In this document: positions 8,295 through 17,423 of the stretch, piece after piece | How positions within the stretch are numbered: the stretch's first letter is position 1 | Layout: every line of letters begins with the position of its first letter | Assembly: GCA_964370815.1 (NCBI GenBank) | Contig: CAYJKQ010000002.1 | Span: 62,001 to 126,000 of the forward strand | DNA: 64,000 bases | Direction of reading: 5' to 3' | Source: UBA12087 sp964370815 | GTDB lineage: Bacteria; Chloroflexota; Anaerolineae; Anaerolineales; Villigracilaceae | The notes under the pieces: model-generated | Databases searched by the model: none | What the model was told of the DNA's origin: nothing | The model's input: only the letters and a program-made list of their open reading frames with translations | Made by a program: the position numbers and the translations under genes

Positions 8295-9617
8295 CTAACC
8301 AAACAGACGTGAAAGTCCACGTCCGCCAGTTTTCTTAATGGTTTTAAAAAGGCGCTTCATCTCCTGGTATTGTTTCAACAATCGATTGATCTCCTGAACA
8401 TTGGTACCAGATCCTTGGGCGATCCGCCTTCTTCGATTTGCATTTAAAATATCCGGATGACGACGTTCCTGAACCGTCATCGAGCTGATGATGGCTTCGG
8501 TCCTTTTCATTTGATCCTCAACATCATCCGGAGAGATATTGTGAGCTCTCTGGCCAAGCCCTCCAGGGAGCATATCCATCACCTGGCTCATTGGACCCAA
8601 TTTTTTGGCTGAATGCATCATTTCAGCCAGATCTTCAAAACTGAAATCACCAGTGGAGAGCTTCTTTGCCTGGTTCTGGGTTGTATCGTTATCGAATACT
8701 GATTCTGCTTTTTCGATCAAACCAAGCATATCACCCATTCCCAATATCCGGGAAGCTAATCGTTCTGGATTATACACCTCCAAAGCATCTAATTTCTCCC
8801 CAGTTCCAATGAATTTTATTGGAACACCAGTCACCGAGCGAATTGATATGGCTGCACCACCACGCGCATCTCCATCCATCTTGGTAAGAATTAGCCCGGT
8901 AAGTGAGATCGTATCCCTGAAACCTTCAGCGATGTGTAGCGCTTCCTGTCCAACCATGGCATCAACAACTAACAATGTCTCGGATGGAGACACTTTATTT
9001 ATTATCGCCTTTAATTCGTCCATCAAGGCGCTATCCATTTGTGAACGGCCTGCAGTATCTATGATCATGACACTAAAACCACCATTTTGCGCTTTTTGAT
9101 AAGCATTCCTGACCAGGTCAGGTGGTTTTAAGTTTAAATCTGAAATTACAGGTACATCCAAACTTTTCCCTAATATTTGTAGTTGTTGGACAGCAGCAGG
9201 ACGGTAAGGGTCCCCTGCCACGAGCATTATTCTCTCACCTTTTGAACGAAGTAAGTAGGCAAGTTTTCCAGCTGCAGTGGTCTTACCAGAACCATGTAAA
9301 CCAACGAGAAGAATAACGCGTGGACGCGCTCCACTTAAATTTAAACCTGCTGGTTGTCCAAGGGTTGCGATCAATTCTTCATTGACAATCTTAATGATCT
9401 GTTGGCCTGGATTTAAAGCTTTTGAAACTTCTTGCCCTATCGAGCGTTCCCGCACTCGTGAAACGAAATCTTTGACAACCGAATAATGAACATCAGCTTC
9501 TAACAATGCAAGGCGCACTTCACGCATGGCTGAATCAACGTCTGAAGGAGAAAGCTTTCCTCTTCGTCGTAATTGAATGAAAACCTGATTAAGTTTACCG
9601 GTTAATGTTTCGAACAT
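8295..9617 (-). CDS. ffh: Signal recognition particle protein Ffh
   Basis: A 440-residue SRP54 GTPase that binds signal peptides and 4.5S RNA for delivery to FtsY/SecYEG. The N domain is at about 1-90. The G domain carries the P-loop GLHGSGKTTAAGKLA, DTAGRSQMD and TKMDGDARGG. The C-terminal M domain contains the methionine-rich helices and the RNA-binding stretch with SMTVQERRHPDILNANRRRRIAQGSG. Length is typical. It has a good promoter 40 nt upstream and heads the ffh-rpsP-khpA-rimM operon. Confidence 0.97.
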   Translation of the reverse strand: MFETLTGKLNQVFIQLRRRGKLSPSDVDSAMREVRLALLEADVHYSVVKDFVSRVRERSIGQEVSKALNPGQQIIKIVNEELIATLGQPAGLNLSGARPRVILLVGLHGSGKTTAAGKLAYLLRSKGERIMLVAGDPYRPAAVQQLQILGKSLDVPVISDLNLKPPDLVRNAYQKAQNGGFSVMIIDTAGRSQMDSALMDELKAIINKVSPSETLLVVDAMVGQEALHIAEGFRDTISLTGLILTKMDGDARGGAAISIRSVTGVPIKFIGTGEKLDALEVYNPERLASRILGMGDMLGLIEKAESVFDNDTTQNQAKKLSTGDFSFEDLAEMMHSAKKLGPMSQVMDMLPGGLGQRAHNISPDDVEDQMKRTEAIISSMTVQERRHPDILNANRRRRIAQGSGTNVQEINRLLKQYQEMKRLFKTIKKTGGRGLSRLFG

Positions 9618-9657
9618 ATGGTTTCTGAATTTTTAAACATAAGCCCAAGAGTGTCCG

Positions 9658-9686
9658 ATTTTAGCTTAGAACCTGTTTATGGTCAA
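9658..9686 (-). promoter_or_regulatory. ffh operon promoter
   Basis: On the minus strand TTGACC (9686-9681) and TAAAAT (9663-9658) are separated by exactly 17 bp. The predicted start near 9651 gives a leader of about 34 nt before ffh. It is divergent from the promoter at 9717-9745. Confidence 0.75.
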
Positions 9687-9716
9687 GGAATGACCGGGAT
9701 TCTCCCTGTAATTGAT

Positions 9717-9745
9717 TTGACGTATTCCTTTTAGTCTAGTATAAT
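9717..9745 (+). promoter_or_regulatory. Promoter of the S1-domain gene
   Basis: TTGACG (9717-9722) is followed after 17 bp by a perfect TATAAT (9740-9745). Predicted start is near 9752, about 31 nt before the ATG, with GGAG at 9771-9774. Confidence 0.8.
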
Positions 9746-9782
9746 TCAATTTCGGCAAATTTTCGATCTTGGAGAAACTGTA

Positions 9783-10556
9783 ATGGACACAATATCAACT
9801 AACGCGTCTGAAAACGCGATACAAACAAAAACAAAATTATCGGGCAAGGTGATCAAAACTACATTGGCAGGAGCTATTTTAGATATTGGTCAGAACCTTC
9901 CCGGTGTAATTCACATATCTCAATTGAAGTCAGAATCTGTCAACCGTGTTGATGATGTCCTTCAAGTCGGACAAGAAGTCGAAGTATGGGTCCGCCGTGT
10001 AAGAGATGATCGCATAGAACTTACCATGATCGAGCCGATGGGGCTCGAATGGCGAGAGATCAAAAACGATATGGTAGTTAAAGGAAAAGTTACCCGCCTG
10101 GAATCTTATGGCGCATTTATTGAAATCGGGGCAGAGCGACCAGGGCTTGTTCACGTCAGTGAGCTCACTCATGGTTTCGTGAAATCCCCAAGCGAAATCC
10201 TTCATGAAGGCGACGAGGTCGAAGCGAAGGTTCTGGAAGTTAATCGTCGAAAAAAACAAATTCGTCTGAGCATTAAGGCGACTCAACCTCAACCTGAAGA
10301 AGCTCCCATAGAACAGAAACCAGAACCGCGCAAAACTCAAACCAGAAAACCAAAGAATACAAACGTCTTAGATGATGCTGTGGCAACTGCTGAAGCAACG
10401 GAACCTGAGCGAACAGTTTTTGAGATCGCATGGCAGCAAGCGTTGGACCGGGCTGATAGCAAAAAAACCCAGAAAACAAAACGAGCAAAAAACTCGGATA
10501 AAGACCAGGAAGACCTTCTGAACCGCACCCTTGAAACTCGTTTACCAACCGGGTAA
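9783..10556 (+). CDS. Protein with two S1 RNA-binding domains
   Basis: A 257-residue protein with two S1 OB-fold domains at about 19-85 and 98-168. The second has the typical GKVTRLESYGAFIEIG and GLVHVSEL pattern and ends in RRKKQIRLSIKA. A charged, low-complexity tail rich in Lys, Gln, Pro and Glu follows. It is much shorter than ribosomal protein S1 (four to six domains) and resembles the short S1 proteins of several phyla, which may serve as RpsA substitutes or RNA chaperones. Its strong own promoter is consistent with abundant expression. Exact role unknown. Confidence 0.85.
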   Translation: MDTISTNASENAIQTKTKLSGKVIKTTLAGAILDIGQNLPGVIHISQLKSESVNRVDDVLQVGQEVEVWVRRVRDDRIELTMIEPMGLEWREIKNDMVVKGKVTRLESYGAFIEIGAERPGLVHVSELTHGFVKSPSEILHEGDEVEAKVLEVNRRKKQIRLSIKATQPQPEEAPIEQKPEPRKTQTRKPKNTNVLDDAVATAEATEPERTVFEIAWQQALDRADSKKTQKTKRAKNSDKDQEDLLNRTLETRLPTG

Positions 10557-10646
10557 AAGGAATTGCCACTTGGCAACTCAAAGCGAATCGAGATCGTCGG
10601 GGAAATAGATAATTTTATCTCAGATAAAATCAATAATTAAAAATAG

Positions 10647-10685
10647 AAAAGAGTTCTAATTATTGAACTTTTTTCTGTTTTTAAA
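10647..10685 (+). terminator. Rho-independent terminator after the S1-domain gene
   Basis: AAAAGAGTTC (10647-10656) pairs with GAACTTTTTT (10665-10674), ten pairs with one G-U, loop TAATTATT, followed by a T-rich run. Confidence 0.65.
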
Positions 10686-10824
10686 TCAGGTTTTTTTGAT
10701 GAGAGGGTTGCCAGATCTTAAGAAAAAATAAATTTCGCGATCTACATAATCTAATATTATCAGATTCTCCCGCCATTTAATCATTGATTATTTTTGTTTC
10801 AAGGCTTAATAGAAATTGACATTT

Positions 10825-10854
10825 TTGTTATGAAATACAACCCTGGGGTATAAT
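10825..10854 (+). promoter_or_regulatory. Probable gyrA promoter
   Basis: A perfect TATAAT (10849-10854) is preceded at 18 bp by TTGTTA (10825-10830). A perfect TTGACA at 10816 is 27 bp away and too far to pair with it. The predicted leader is about 155 nt. Confidence 0.5.
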
Positions 10855-11017
10855 TACGAGGTTATGTCGTGGTTGAAGATATTATTCTCCACGATTTTTA
10901 ATCTTCAAAGAAAACCTCAACAACAAGTATTCTTTGGTGAGAAACCGGGAGAAACTCGATTCCGTTTCCCCTCTTTCCACTATTTATTGAGAAGATATTT
11001 TCCAAAGGAAATTATAG

Positions 11018-13579
11018 ATGGAATCCGAAAACACCCAATCCACAGCAAGCGAATTCATTGGTTCTGTCCAATTGGTTGATATTGACGAACAAATGCGCAC
11101 AGCCTATATCGAATACGCCATGAGCGTTATTGTTGCCCGCGCGTTACCAGATGCCCGAGATGGCTTAAAACCTGTTCATCGACGTATCCTATTTGCAATG
11201 CAAGAATTGGGTATGCGATCCAACACTGCGTATAAAAAATCTGCCCGAATCGTCGGGGAGGTTTTGGGAAAATATCACCCACATGGAGATGCAGCTGTAT
11301 ATGAATCAATGGCACGCATGGCTCAGGATTTTTCCATGCGCTACATGCTTGTGGATGGACAGGGTAATTTTGGCTCAATAGATGGAGATTCTCCAGCTGC
11401 GATGCGTTATACCGAGGCGCGACTTGCTAAAATGGCTGAAGAAATGCTGACTGACATTGATAAGAACACTGTCAATTTCATCGATAACTTTGATGGTTCA
11501 TTACAAGAGCCCCAGGTTCTTCCTTCACGCCTTCCCAACCTCCTACTCAATGGTTCAAGTGGTATTGCTGTCGGCATGGCAACCAACATTCCTCCACATA
11601 ACCTGAGGGAATTATCAGCAGCCATTAATTATATGATCGATAATTATGACAATATTGATGACATCCCGGTAGAAGATCTGATGAAATTCGTGACAGGTCC
11701 TGATTTCCCCACTGGAGGTATTATTGTTGGGAGAGAGGGAATTGAGCAAGCTTATGGAACCGGAAAGGGACGAATTGTCGTGCGTGGAGTGGCACACATC
11801 GAAGAAATGAAGGCTGGAAGGTTCCGAATTGTAATTACTGAAATTCCCTATCAAGTAAATAAGACAACTTTAATTGAACGCATTGCTGACCTGGCTCGGT
11901 CTGGCAAGATCGACACCATTTCAGACTTACGAGATGAATCTGATCGAAGGGGCATGAATATTGTTATCGAGCTAAAGAAAAATGCCCAACCCAAGAAAGT
12001 ACTTAACCGGTTATTTAAATACACTGCTTTGCAGTCTACCTTCGGTGTCAGTATGCTGGCGTTGGTGGACAATGAACCACGCACCTTACCTTTAAAGAAA
12101 TCACTATTAATTTTTATTCAGCATCGCCAGGAGGTAATTACCCGGCGTATTCAATTTGATCTTGAAAAAGCCCGCCATCGGGCGCATATATTGGAAGGTT
12201 TATTGATCGCGCTTGCGAATCTGGATGATGTTATTGATACCATTCGCAAATCACCCGATGTCGAAATAGCAAAAGAAAGATTAATTACCCGCTTCAATCT
12301 ATCTGAAATCCAAGCACAAGCCATTCTTGATATGCAGTTACGCAGATTGGCTGCATTGGAACGCCAGAAAATTGAAGATGAATATAAGCAAATCCAAGCT
12401 CAAATTGCTTATTTTGTCGACCTCCTTTCTGATCCTAAAAAAATCCTTGCGATCATCCAGGAAGATATGGTTGAGATCACTGAGAAATTTGGAGATGAAC
12501 GTCGCACCCGGGTGGCTATCGAGGTCAGCGAAAATTTCAACGAGGAAGATCTTGTGGCGGATGAAGCAGTTCTTGTAAGCATGACTGCCCGGGGTTATAT
12601 CAAGCGGGTCCAAGTTGCATCTTATCGATCACAGGGCGTGGGAGGCAAAGGTGTAACCGGACATTCTACTAAACAGGAAGATGAGGTGATCAACCTTATT
12701 CCGGCTCACACCTTGGACACAATGTTATTTTTCTCCGATCGAGGAAAAGTTTACGCAGAAAAAGTATATCAAATTCCAGATGCGGATCGAACAAATAAAG
12801 GAATTCCGCTGGTCAACATCCTATCCCTCGATCCGAATGAAGTTATTACAGCTGCAGTGGCGGTTCCCAAGTTTGACGAAGGCAAATTCATTACACTGGC
12901 AACGTCCAAAGGTCGAGCGAAACGCATGTCCCTCTCCGCACTTTCATCCGTCCGTCCTTCCGGCATTATTTCTATAAATTTGGCTGAAGGTGATGAATTG
13001 GGCTGGGTTCGCCTTACTACTGGTAAGGACGAATTTATTTTTGTCACAGAGCAAGGTCAGGCACTCCGCTTTAGTGAAGAGAAACTACGCGCAATGGGTC
13101 GAACAGGAGCAGGCGTCAGAGGTATTCGCCTGGGTGCGCAGGATAAACTCACCAGCATGGAAGTGGTCGAACCTGAAGGGTCTCTGCTTGTGATCACAAC
13201 CAAAGGATTCGGAAAACGCACACTCTTAAGCGAATACCCTTCCAGAGGACGTGGAGCCAAAGGTATTGCGACGACCAGCAAGAAATCTTTGGATGCAATT
13301 GGACTTATCGCGTCTGCCAGAGTAGTCCAAACATCGGATGACATAACAATCATGTCAGCCAATGGACATGTTCTTCGAGCGAAAGTAAAGAACCTGCGTT
13401 TAGCTGGCAGAACAACGCGTGGTGTGAAAATGATGGGTGTTAATGAAGGAGATCGAGTAGTTTCACTGGCTCGTACTTCCAGCGCAGAATTAGAAAAGGT
13501 TGGTGCTGTCAGGGTTGGGGAGGATGAAACCGGTATGGAACCGGATCAACAAATTTCACTACCAGAAATGAATGAATAA
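11018..13579 (+). CDS. gyrA: DNA gyrase subunit A
   Basis: An 853-residue type IIA topoisomerase breakage-reunion subunit. The catalytic tyrosine is Y131 in AAMRYTEARL. The winged-helix region carries YHPHGDAAVYES, and the coiled-coil tower and the six-bladed C-terminal DNA-wrapping domain (from about 510) follow. At the two quinolone positions (E. coli Ser83 and Asp87) it has Ala92 and Glu96. The GyrA box (usually QRRGGKG) reads QGVGGKG at 539-545, keeping the glycines and lysine but not the arginines. ParC is the alternative, but the full-length C-terminal domain favours GyrA. gyrB is not in the window. Confidence 0.93.
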   Translation: MESENTQSTASEFIGSVQLVDIDEQMRTAYIEYAMSVIVARALPDARDGLKPVHRRILFAMQELGMRSNTAYKKSARIVGEVLGKYHPHGDAAVYESMARMAQDFSMRYMLVDGQGNFGSIDGDSPAAMRYTEARLAKMAEEMLTDIDKNTVNFIDNFDGSLQEPQVLPSRLPNLLLNGSSGIAVGMATNIPPHNLRELSAAINYMIDNYDNIDDIPVEDLMKFVTGPDFPTGGIIVGREGIEQAYGTGKGRIVVRGVAHIEEMKAGRFRIVITEIPYQVNKTTLIERIADLARSGKIDTISDLRDESDRRGMNIVIELKKNAQPKKVLNRLFKYTALQSTFGVSMLALVDNEPRTLPLKKSLLIFIQHRQEVITRRIQFDLEKARHRAHILEGLLIALANLDDVIDTIRKSPDVEIAKERLITRFNLSEIQAQAILDMQLRRLAALERQKIEDEYKQIQAQIAYFVDLLSDPKKILAIIQEDMVEITEKFGDERRTRVAIEVSENFNEEDLVADEAVLVSMTARGYIKRVQVASYRSQGVGGKGVTGHSTKQEDEVINLIPAHTLDTMLFFSDRGKVYAEKVYQIPDADRTNKGIPLVNILSLDPNEVITAAVAVPKFDEGKFITLATSKGRAKRMSLSALSSVRPSGIISINLAEGDELGWVRLTTGKDEFIFVTEQGQALRFSEEKLRAMGRTGAGVRGIRLGAQDKLTSMEVVEPEGSLLVITTKGFGKRTLLSEYPSRGRGAKGIATTSKKSLDAIGLIASARVVQTSDDITIMSANGHVLRAKVKNLRLAGRTTRGVKMMGVNEGDRVVSLARTSSAELEKVGAVRVGEDETGMEPDQQISLPEMNE

Positions 13580-13583
13580 GCTT

Positions 13584-13829
13584 CTAAAGAATTGATGGGA
13601 CCATCTTGCCAGTTACCAAGAGGAGCATCGTCCCAAGCAAGCAAACTACCAATAAGAGCAATATGAGGAGAATAAATAGTTGTTGTGGTTTTAACCCCAG
13701 GAATTTCCCATTCGCAATTCTATGATTCCTGGTTTTGAGACCCAAATCTGGAAATTCATTATTGCTACCCATATCTTCTTCATCGTGAAAAAACTGGGAA
13801 GAATCCTGGTCTCGTAAATCATCCAACAT
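13584..13829 (-). CDS. Small tail-anchored membrane protein
   Basis: An 81-residue protein with an acidic N-terminal half and one strong hydrophobic segment at about 52-72, then a short tail ending GKMVPSIL. It looks like a tail-anchored single-pass protein. No family recognised. It follows birA by 39 nt in the rho-M23-birA direction and ends 4 nt from the gyrA stop, so the two genes converge with almost no spacer. Confidence 0.6.
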   Translation of the reverse strand: MLDDLRDQDSSQFFHDEEDMGSNNEFPDLGLKTRNHRIANGKFLGLKPQQLFILLILLLLVVCLLGTMLLLVTGKMVPSIL

Positions 13830-13868
13830 TCAATACCTCGTATCTGCAAGAAAATTTGGGAAAGTATA

Positions 13869-14669
13869 TCACAGGCGAATTGGCTTCAAATGTACTTCTC
13901 CATAATGTGAAATGAATTTTTGACCATCCGAATCTTGCCAACACAAGGCTCCATCCGAATCGAGACCAGTGATCACACCAGCCCTGGGTTGGGAATTTCC
14001 TGACCAGATATTTACCATTTCTCCGCGAAAAGCAAGCTTTTCCTGCCAGGCATCAATAAACAAGCTTGTATCAATACACTCTCGCCAATCTCCAATAGCT
14101 TTTAATATATTATATAGAAAATCAATTCTATCAATTTTGTTATCTGAAAAATTTTCAAGACAAGTCGCTGGAAAGTTTAGAAATTCTGCCGGTGGAATAG
14201 ATCCCTTTGAAATATTCACACCAACCCCCAGCACGAGACTTTCAATCTGATCCCCAATCCAGGATGCTTCTGTTAATATTCCACAAACCTTCTGATCATT
14301 TATCAAGATATCATTTGGCCATTTAATTTTAGGGTCAAGACGACCACCAATTTGATTGATTGCCTGGATTACAGCCAGAGACCCAAGGGCTGAAAAAAGA
14401 ATTATAGATCGAGTTTCCACTTTATCCATGTGCAATATCAGACTAAAATACAGGGATGCACCAGCTGGAGAATACCATACATGCCCATTTCTTCCGCGCC
14501 CGGAGGATTGTTCATCTGCGATCACCAGGCTCATATCGGATGCACCTTCTGCAGCCCAAGCCATAGCTCGATCATTGGTTGAGTCTACAGTCTGGAAATA
14601 ACGCATGCCGCCCATAGGCAGGTTACCCAGGGCGGCATGTAGTGATATTAAGTTAATCTTTCTATCCAT
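13869..14669 (-). CDS. birA: Biotin--[acetyl-CoA-carboxylase] ligase (catalytic-only BirA)
   Basis: A 266-residue biotin protein ligase that forms biotinyl-AMP and transfers biotin to a carboxyl-carrier lysine. FQTVDSTNDRAMAWA, the biotinyl-AMP loop SSGRGRNGHVWYSP and KWPNDILI are all present, followed by the small C-terminal beta domain. There is no N-terminal helix-turn-helix, so this is the non-repressor form. I choose ATG 14669, which overlaps the stop of the upstream peptidase gene (TAATG). An earlier in-frame ATG at 14798 would add 43 unrelated residues lying inside that gene. Confidence 0.93.
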   Translation of the reverse strand: MDRKINLISLHAALGNLPMGGMRYFQTVDSTNDRAMAWAAEGASDMSLVIADEQSSGRGRNGHVWYSPAGASLYFSLILHMDKVETRSIILFSALGSLAVIQAINQIGGRLDPKIKWPNDILINDQKVCGILTEASWIGDQIESLVLGVGVNISKGSIPPAEFLNFPATCLENFSDNKIDRIDFLYNILKAIGDWRECIDTSLFIDAWQEKLAFRGEMVNIWSGNSQPRAGVITGLDSDGALCWQDSDGQKFISHYGEVHLKPIRL

Positions 14670-15730
14670 TACGGTAAAACATACCAGGGACTGATAAAAC
14701 CAGCTCCCTGGCGAACTTCGAAATGCAAGTGGGCTCCGAATGAATTGCCCGTATTTCCAGCCAATCCGATCATATTGCCTGCATAAACTCCCTGACATGG
14801 ATAAACATTGATCTGGCTTAAGTGGGCATATACGGTAAAATAACTGTTTCCATGATCGATCATGATAACATTTCCGTATCCACCGTTATAGCCACTCATT
14901 GCCCTGGTTACAACACCACTATCTGCAGCATAGATAGGAGCCCCTTCCCCTGCTGCCAGATCGATCCCAAGATGACCACCCCAAAAATCATTTCCAGAAA
15001 GGAAGTGATTATCAGCCGGCCATACAAAACTCCCACTTCCCACCGGACCAGGACCACAAGCGCTACCATTCAACGAAGTAGTACCGGAACTTCCGCGGGC
15101 AACTGTTGGGATCAACCATTGCACAAATTCGCGAGAACCACCCGGGATCATCACATAGGTCCCTACTTCTGGTTCCGGGTCAACAAGATCTATATTATTT
15201 CCAGGCCAATTAATTACAGCCTCTTTCTCAGCTTTAAATTTGGCGGCAATAGAATCGAGCGAATCTCCTTCTTGCCATTGATAAAATACTCCATCTGTGG
15301 GTGGAACCCTCAATATCATCCCTAAACGAAGGCTATCCGGGCTATCTTCCAACACATCATAATTTGCCCATAAAAGTGTCTCTGGCTGGATATTATATTC
15401 TGCTGAAATGGCAAAGACAGAATCTCCCCGGACAACTTCATGGTCAATTTCATAATATCTCGGACGCTCAGGGATGTTTGTCTTCAGAGAGACAAGTCGA
15501 ACGATAGCTTGAACTTTTCCGGATGGGTTTGGGATCTCAGGCAAGCCAACTATAACATTATCATCTGCGGTTGGCAGCAAGGTGGTTTGAAATATAATTC
15601 CAGGAGATTGTAGCGTTTGAAATTTAATATATCCAAAGCTAATAAAGGAGATGACAACCAACCCGGTAATTATCCAACTAATAATATTGAATAATTTGGA
15701 TGATTGAGTTTTTATTATGTTCTTTTCCAT
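14669..15730 (-). CDS. M23 metallopeptidase with LysM repeats
   Basis: A 353-residue envelope protein. A membrane anchor lies at about 14-33. Two LysM-like modules follow (about 101-145 and 150-200), and a C-terminal M23/LytM domain carries the zinc motifs HLGIDLAAG and HLHFEV. The family cleaves peptide cross-links in peptidoglycan or acts as an amidase activator. All the visible metal ligands are present, so it is probably active. It starts 2 nt after the rho stop and overlaps birA, indicating cotranscription. Confidence 0.9.
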   Translation of the reverse strand: MEKNIIKTQSSKLFNIISWIITGLVVISFISFGYIKFQTLQSPGIIFQTTLLPTADDNVIVGLPEIPNPSGKVQAIVRLVSLKTNIPERPRYYEIDHEVVRGDSVFAISAEYNIQPETLLWANYDVLEDSPDSLRLGMILRVPPTDGVFYQWQEGDSLDSIAAKFKAEKEAVINWPGNNIDLVDPEPEVGTYVMIPGGSREFVQWLIPTVARGSSGTTSLNGSACGPGPVGSGSFVWPADNHFLSGNDFWGGHLGIDLAAGEGAPIYAADSGVVTRAMSGYNGGYGNVIMIDHGNSYFTVYAHLSQINVYPCQGVYAGNMIGLAGNTGNSFGAHLHFEVRQGAGFISPWYVLP

Positions 15731-15732
15731 AA

Positions 15733-17010
15733 CTATTGATCTTCTGTTAACCGTTCCAGGAATTCTTGATTATCTTTGGTTTTACTGATACGTTGCAACA
15801 AAGCTTCAGTTGCCACAGCTGCATCCATACCAGCTCCTTGAGGCGGAGGTGAAACCATTTGGATATACATACGGCGCATAAGATAAACGCGTTGCAGAAT
15901 GTCTGGTCCAAGTAACAAGTCTTCGCGCCTGGTTGAAGAACGTTCCATATCCACAGCTGGAAAAATTCGGCGTTCCTGCAATTTTCTGGAAAGATGTAAT
16001 TCCATGTTTCCAGTACCTTTAAATTCCTCATAAACAACATCATCCAGACGTGAGCCAGTATCAACCAGGCAAGTGGCTATTATTGTGAGAGATCCCCCCC
16101 CTTCAATGTTTCTGGCTGCACCAAAGAAACGCTTGGGAGGATATAAAGCTGAAGGATCCATACCACCAGAAAGGGTTCGACCGGATGGATTGACGACCAG
16201 GTTGTATGCACGCGCCAGGCGAGTGATCGAATCCATCAGAATGACTACGTTCCTGCCAGTTTCCACCAATCTCTTAGCCCTGTCCAGGGCAATTTCAGCT
16301 GTCCGAACATGAGCCGTAACAGGTTCATCAAAGGTTGAAGCGATCACTTCAGCATCAACTGACCGATCCATATCCGTTACTTCTTCCGGGCGTTCTCCTA
16401 TCAGGGCAACCATTAAATGTACATCTGGATATTGTATGGAAATTGCGTTGGCAATATCTTTAAGAATAGTAGTCTTGCCAGCTTTGGGTGGGGAAACAAT
16501 CAAACCTCGTTGACCCCGCCCGATCGGAACAATTAGGTTGATCACCCGTGTGGAAAGTATATCTCCCCTGGTTTCAAGATTGAAACGTTCATCCGGAAAT
16601 ATTGGAGTGAGGGATTCAAAAACAGGACGATTTCGTGCTTCATCTGGATCCAAACCATTTACACTTTCAACCTTAAGCAACCCATAATGCCGTTCAGATT
16701 CACGGGGAGGGCGAACATTTCCAATGATCAGATCTCCGTTCCTTAATTCATATCTTCTTAATTGAGCCTGAGAGACATAAACATCTCCTTCCCCAATTTG
16801 GTAGCGTTCGGATCGCAAAAAGCCAATACCTTCGTTCATGATCTCGAGGATTCCACCTCGAATCTCGAGTCCTTCCCGTTCAGCATCTGCTTTGCGGATC
16901 TTTAAGATAAGTGCTTCTTTCTTTAGTCTGTTGTAATTTTCAATGTTAAAATCCTTGGCGATTTGACGCAAATATGCCAATGGTTTACTTTCAAGTTCAA
17001 GAATGTTCAT
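15733..17010 (-). CDS. rho: Transcription termination factor Rho
   Basis: A 425-residue hexameric RNA helicase. The N-terminal helical domain (about 1-40) is followed by the cold-shock-like RNA-binding domain (GILEIMNEGIGFLRS). The RecA-type ATPase has Walker A SPPKAGKTT, the GERPEEVTDM segment, VILMDSITRLARAYN and the C-terminal RRIFPAVD/SSTRRE region. The start is placed at ATG 17010; an in-frame TTG at 17031 has no ribosome site. The leader of about 190 nt from the predicted promoter could carry autoregulation, as is known for rho in other bacteria. Confidence 0.96.
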   Translation of the reverse strand: MNILELESKPLAYLRQIAKDFNIENYNRLKKEALILKIRKADAEREGLEIRGGILEIMNEGIGFLRSERYQIGEGDVYVSQAQLRRYELRNGDLIIGNVRPPRESERHYGLLKVESVNGLDPDEARNRPVFESLTPIFPDERFNLETRGDILSTRVINLIVPIGRGQRGLIVSPPKAGKTTILKDIANAISIQYPDVHLMVALIGERPEEVTDMDRSVDAEVIASTFDEPVTAHVRTAEIALDRAKRLVETGRNVVILMDSITRLARAYNLVVNPSGRTLSGGMDPSALYPPKRFFGAARNIEGGGSLTIIATCLVDTGSRLDDVVYEEFKGTGNMELHLSRKLQERRIFPAVDMERSSTRREDLLLGPDILQRVYLMRRMYIQMVSPPPQGAGMDAAVATEALLQRISKTKDNQEFLERLTEDQ

Positions 17011-17208
17011 TTTTTGTCTCAGCGGAATCAAATAGGATATGATCGGTTAAAATGGGTTAAGAACAACAAAACATCCCCACTTTCGGACTGTGTTATTAAT
17101 TTTTATTAGGTCAATGGGCAATTTTCCACAATTTAATCTGCAACCTGTCGATAAAGAAATCGAAAATATACAGGTCTTGTTTTTGTAAATTACCAAGGGA
17201 ATGATATT

Positions 17209-17237
17209 ATTATAGCATGTATATTAATCAAGTGCAA
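17209..17237 (-). promoter_or_regulatory. rho operon promoter
   Basis: On the minus strand TTGCAC (17237-17232) is 17 bp from a perfect TATAAT (17214-17209) with a TGC extension just before it. Predicted start near 17202 leaves about 190 nt of leader. The interval between rho and the plus-strand gene at 17424 holds no other feature I can support. Confidence 0.7.
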
Positions 17238-17423
17238 GTTGGATTTTTTGCAAATGACCAGGGGATAATGTAAATAGCATCCTTTGCGATTTTAAAGAAA
17301 ATTGCATTTTCATTTATGAAAGTCATCACAATGGCAACTTTTAAACTAACAGGGGTTATTGTTAAATGAGTCTGAACAGAAATCTGACTTATTCACTCAC
17401 TTTAATATCAGGAGTAGCTTATT

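Larger units (their letters stand above)
10557..11017. other. Intergenic region upstream of gyrA
   Basis: These 461 bp hold a terminator for the S1-domain gene (10647-10685), a second short hairpin (TTTTATCT-C-AGATAAAA near 10614-10630) and the gyrA promoter, with a leader of about 155 nt. I see no convincing gene; the frame 10864-11079 lacks a ribosome site and overlaps gyrA. Confidence 0.6.

Noticed and set aside
8104..8298. 64-codon plus-strand frame between rpsP and ffh
   Set aside because: It overlaps rpsP and ffh antisense and runs through their leader; no ribosome site or domain.
10816..10821. Perfect TTGACA upstream of gyrA as -35 box
   Set aside because: It is 27 bp from the only good TATAAT, too far for a normal promoter; TTGTTA at 18 bp is a better partner.
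10864..11079. 71-codon plus-strand frame just before gyrA
   Set aside because: It lies in the gyrA leader, overlaps the gyrA start in another frame, has no ribosome site and no recognisable sequence.
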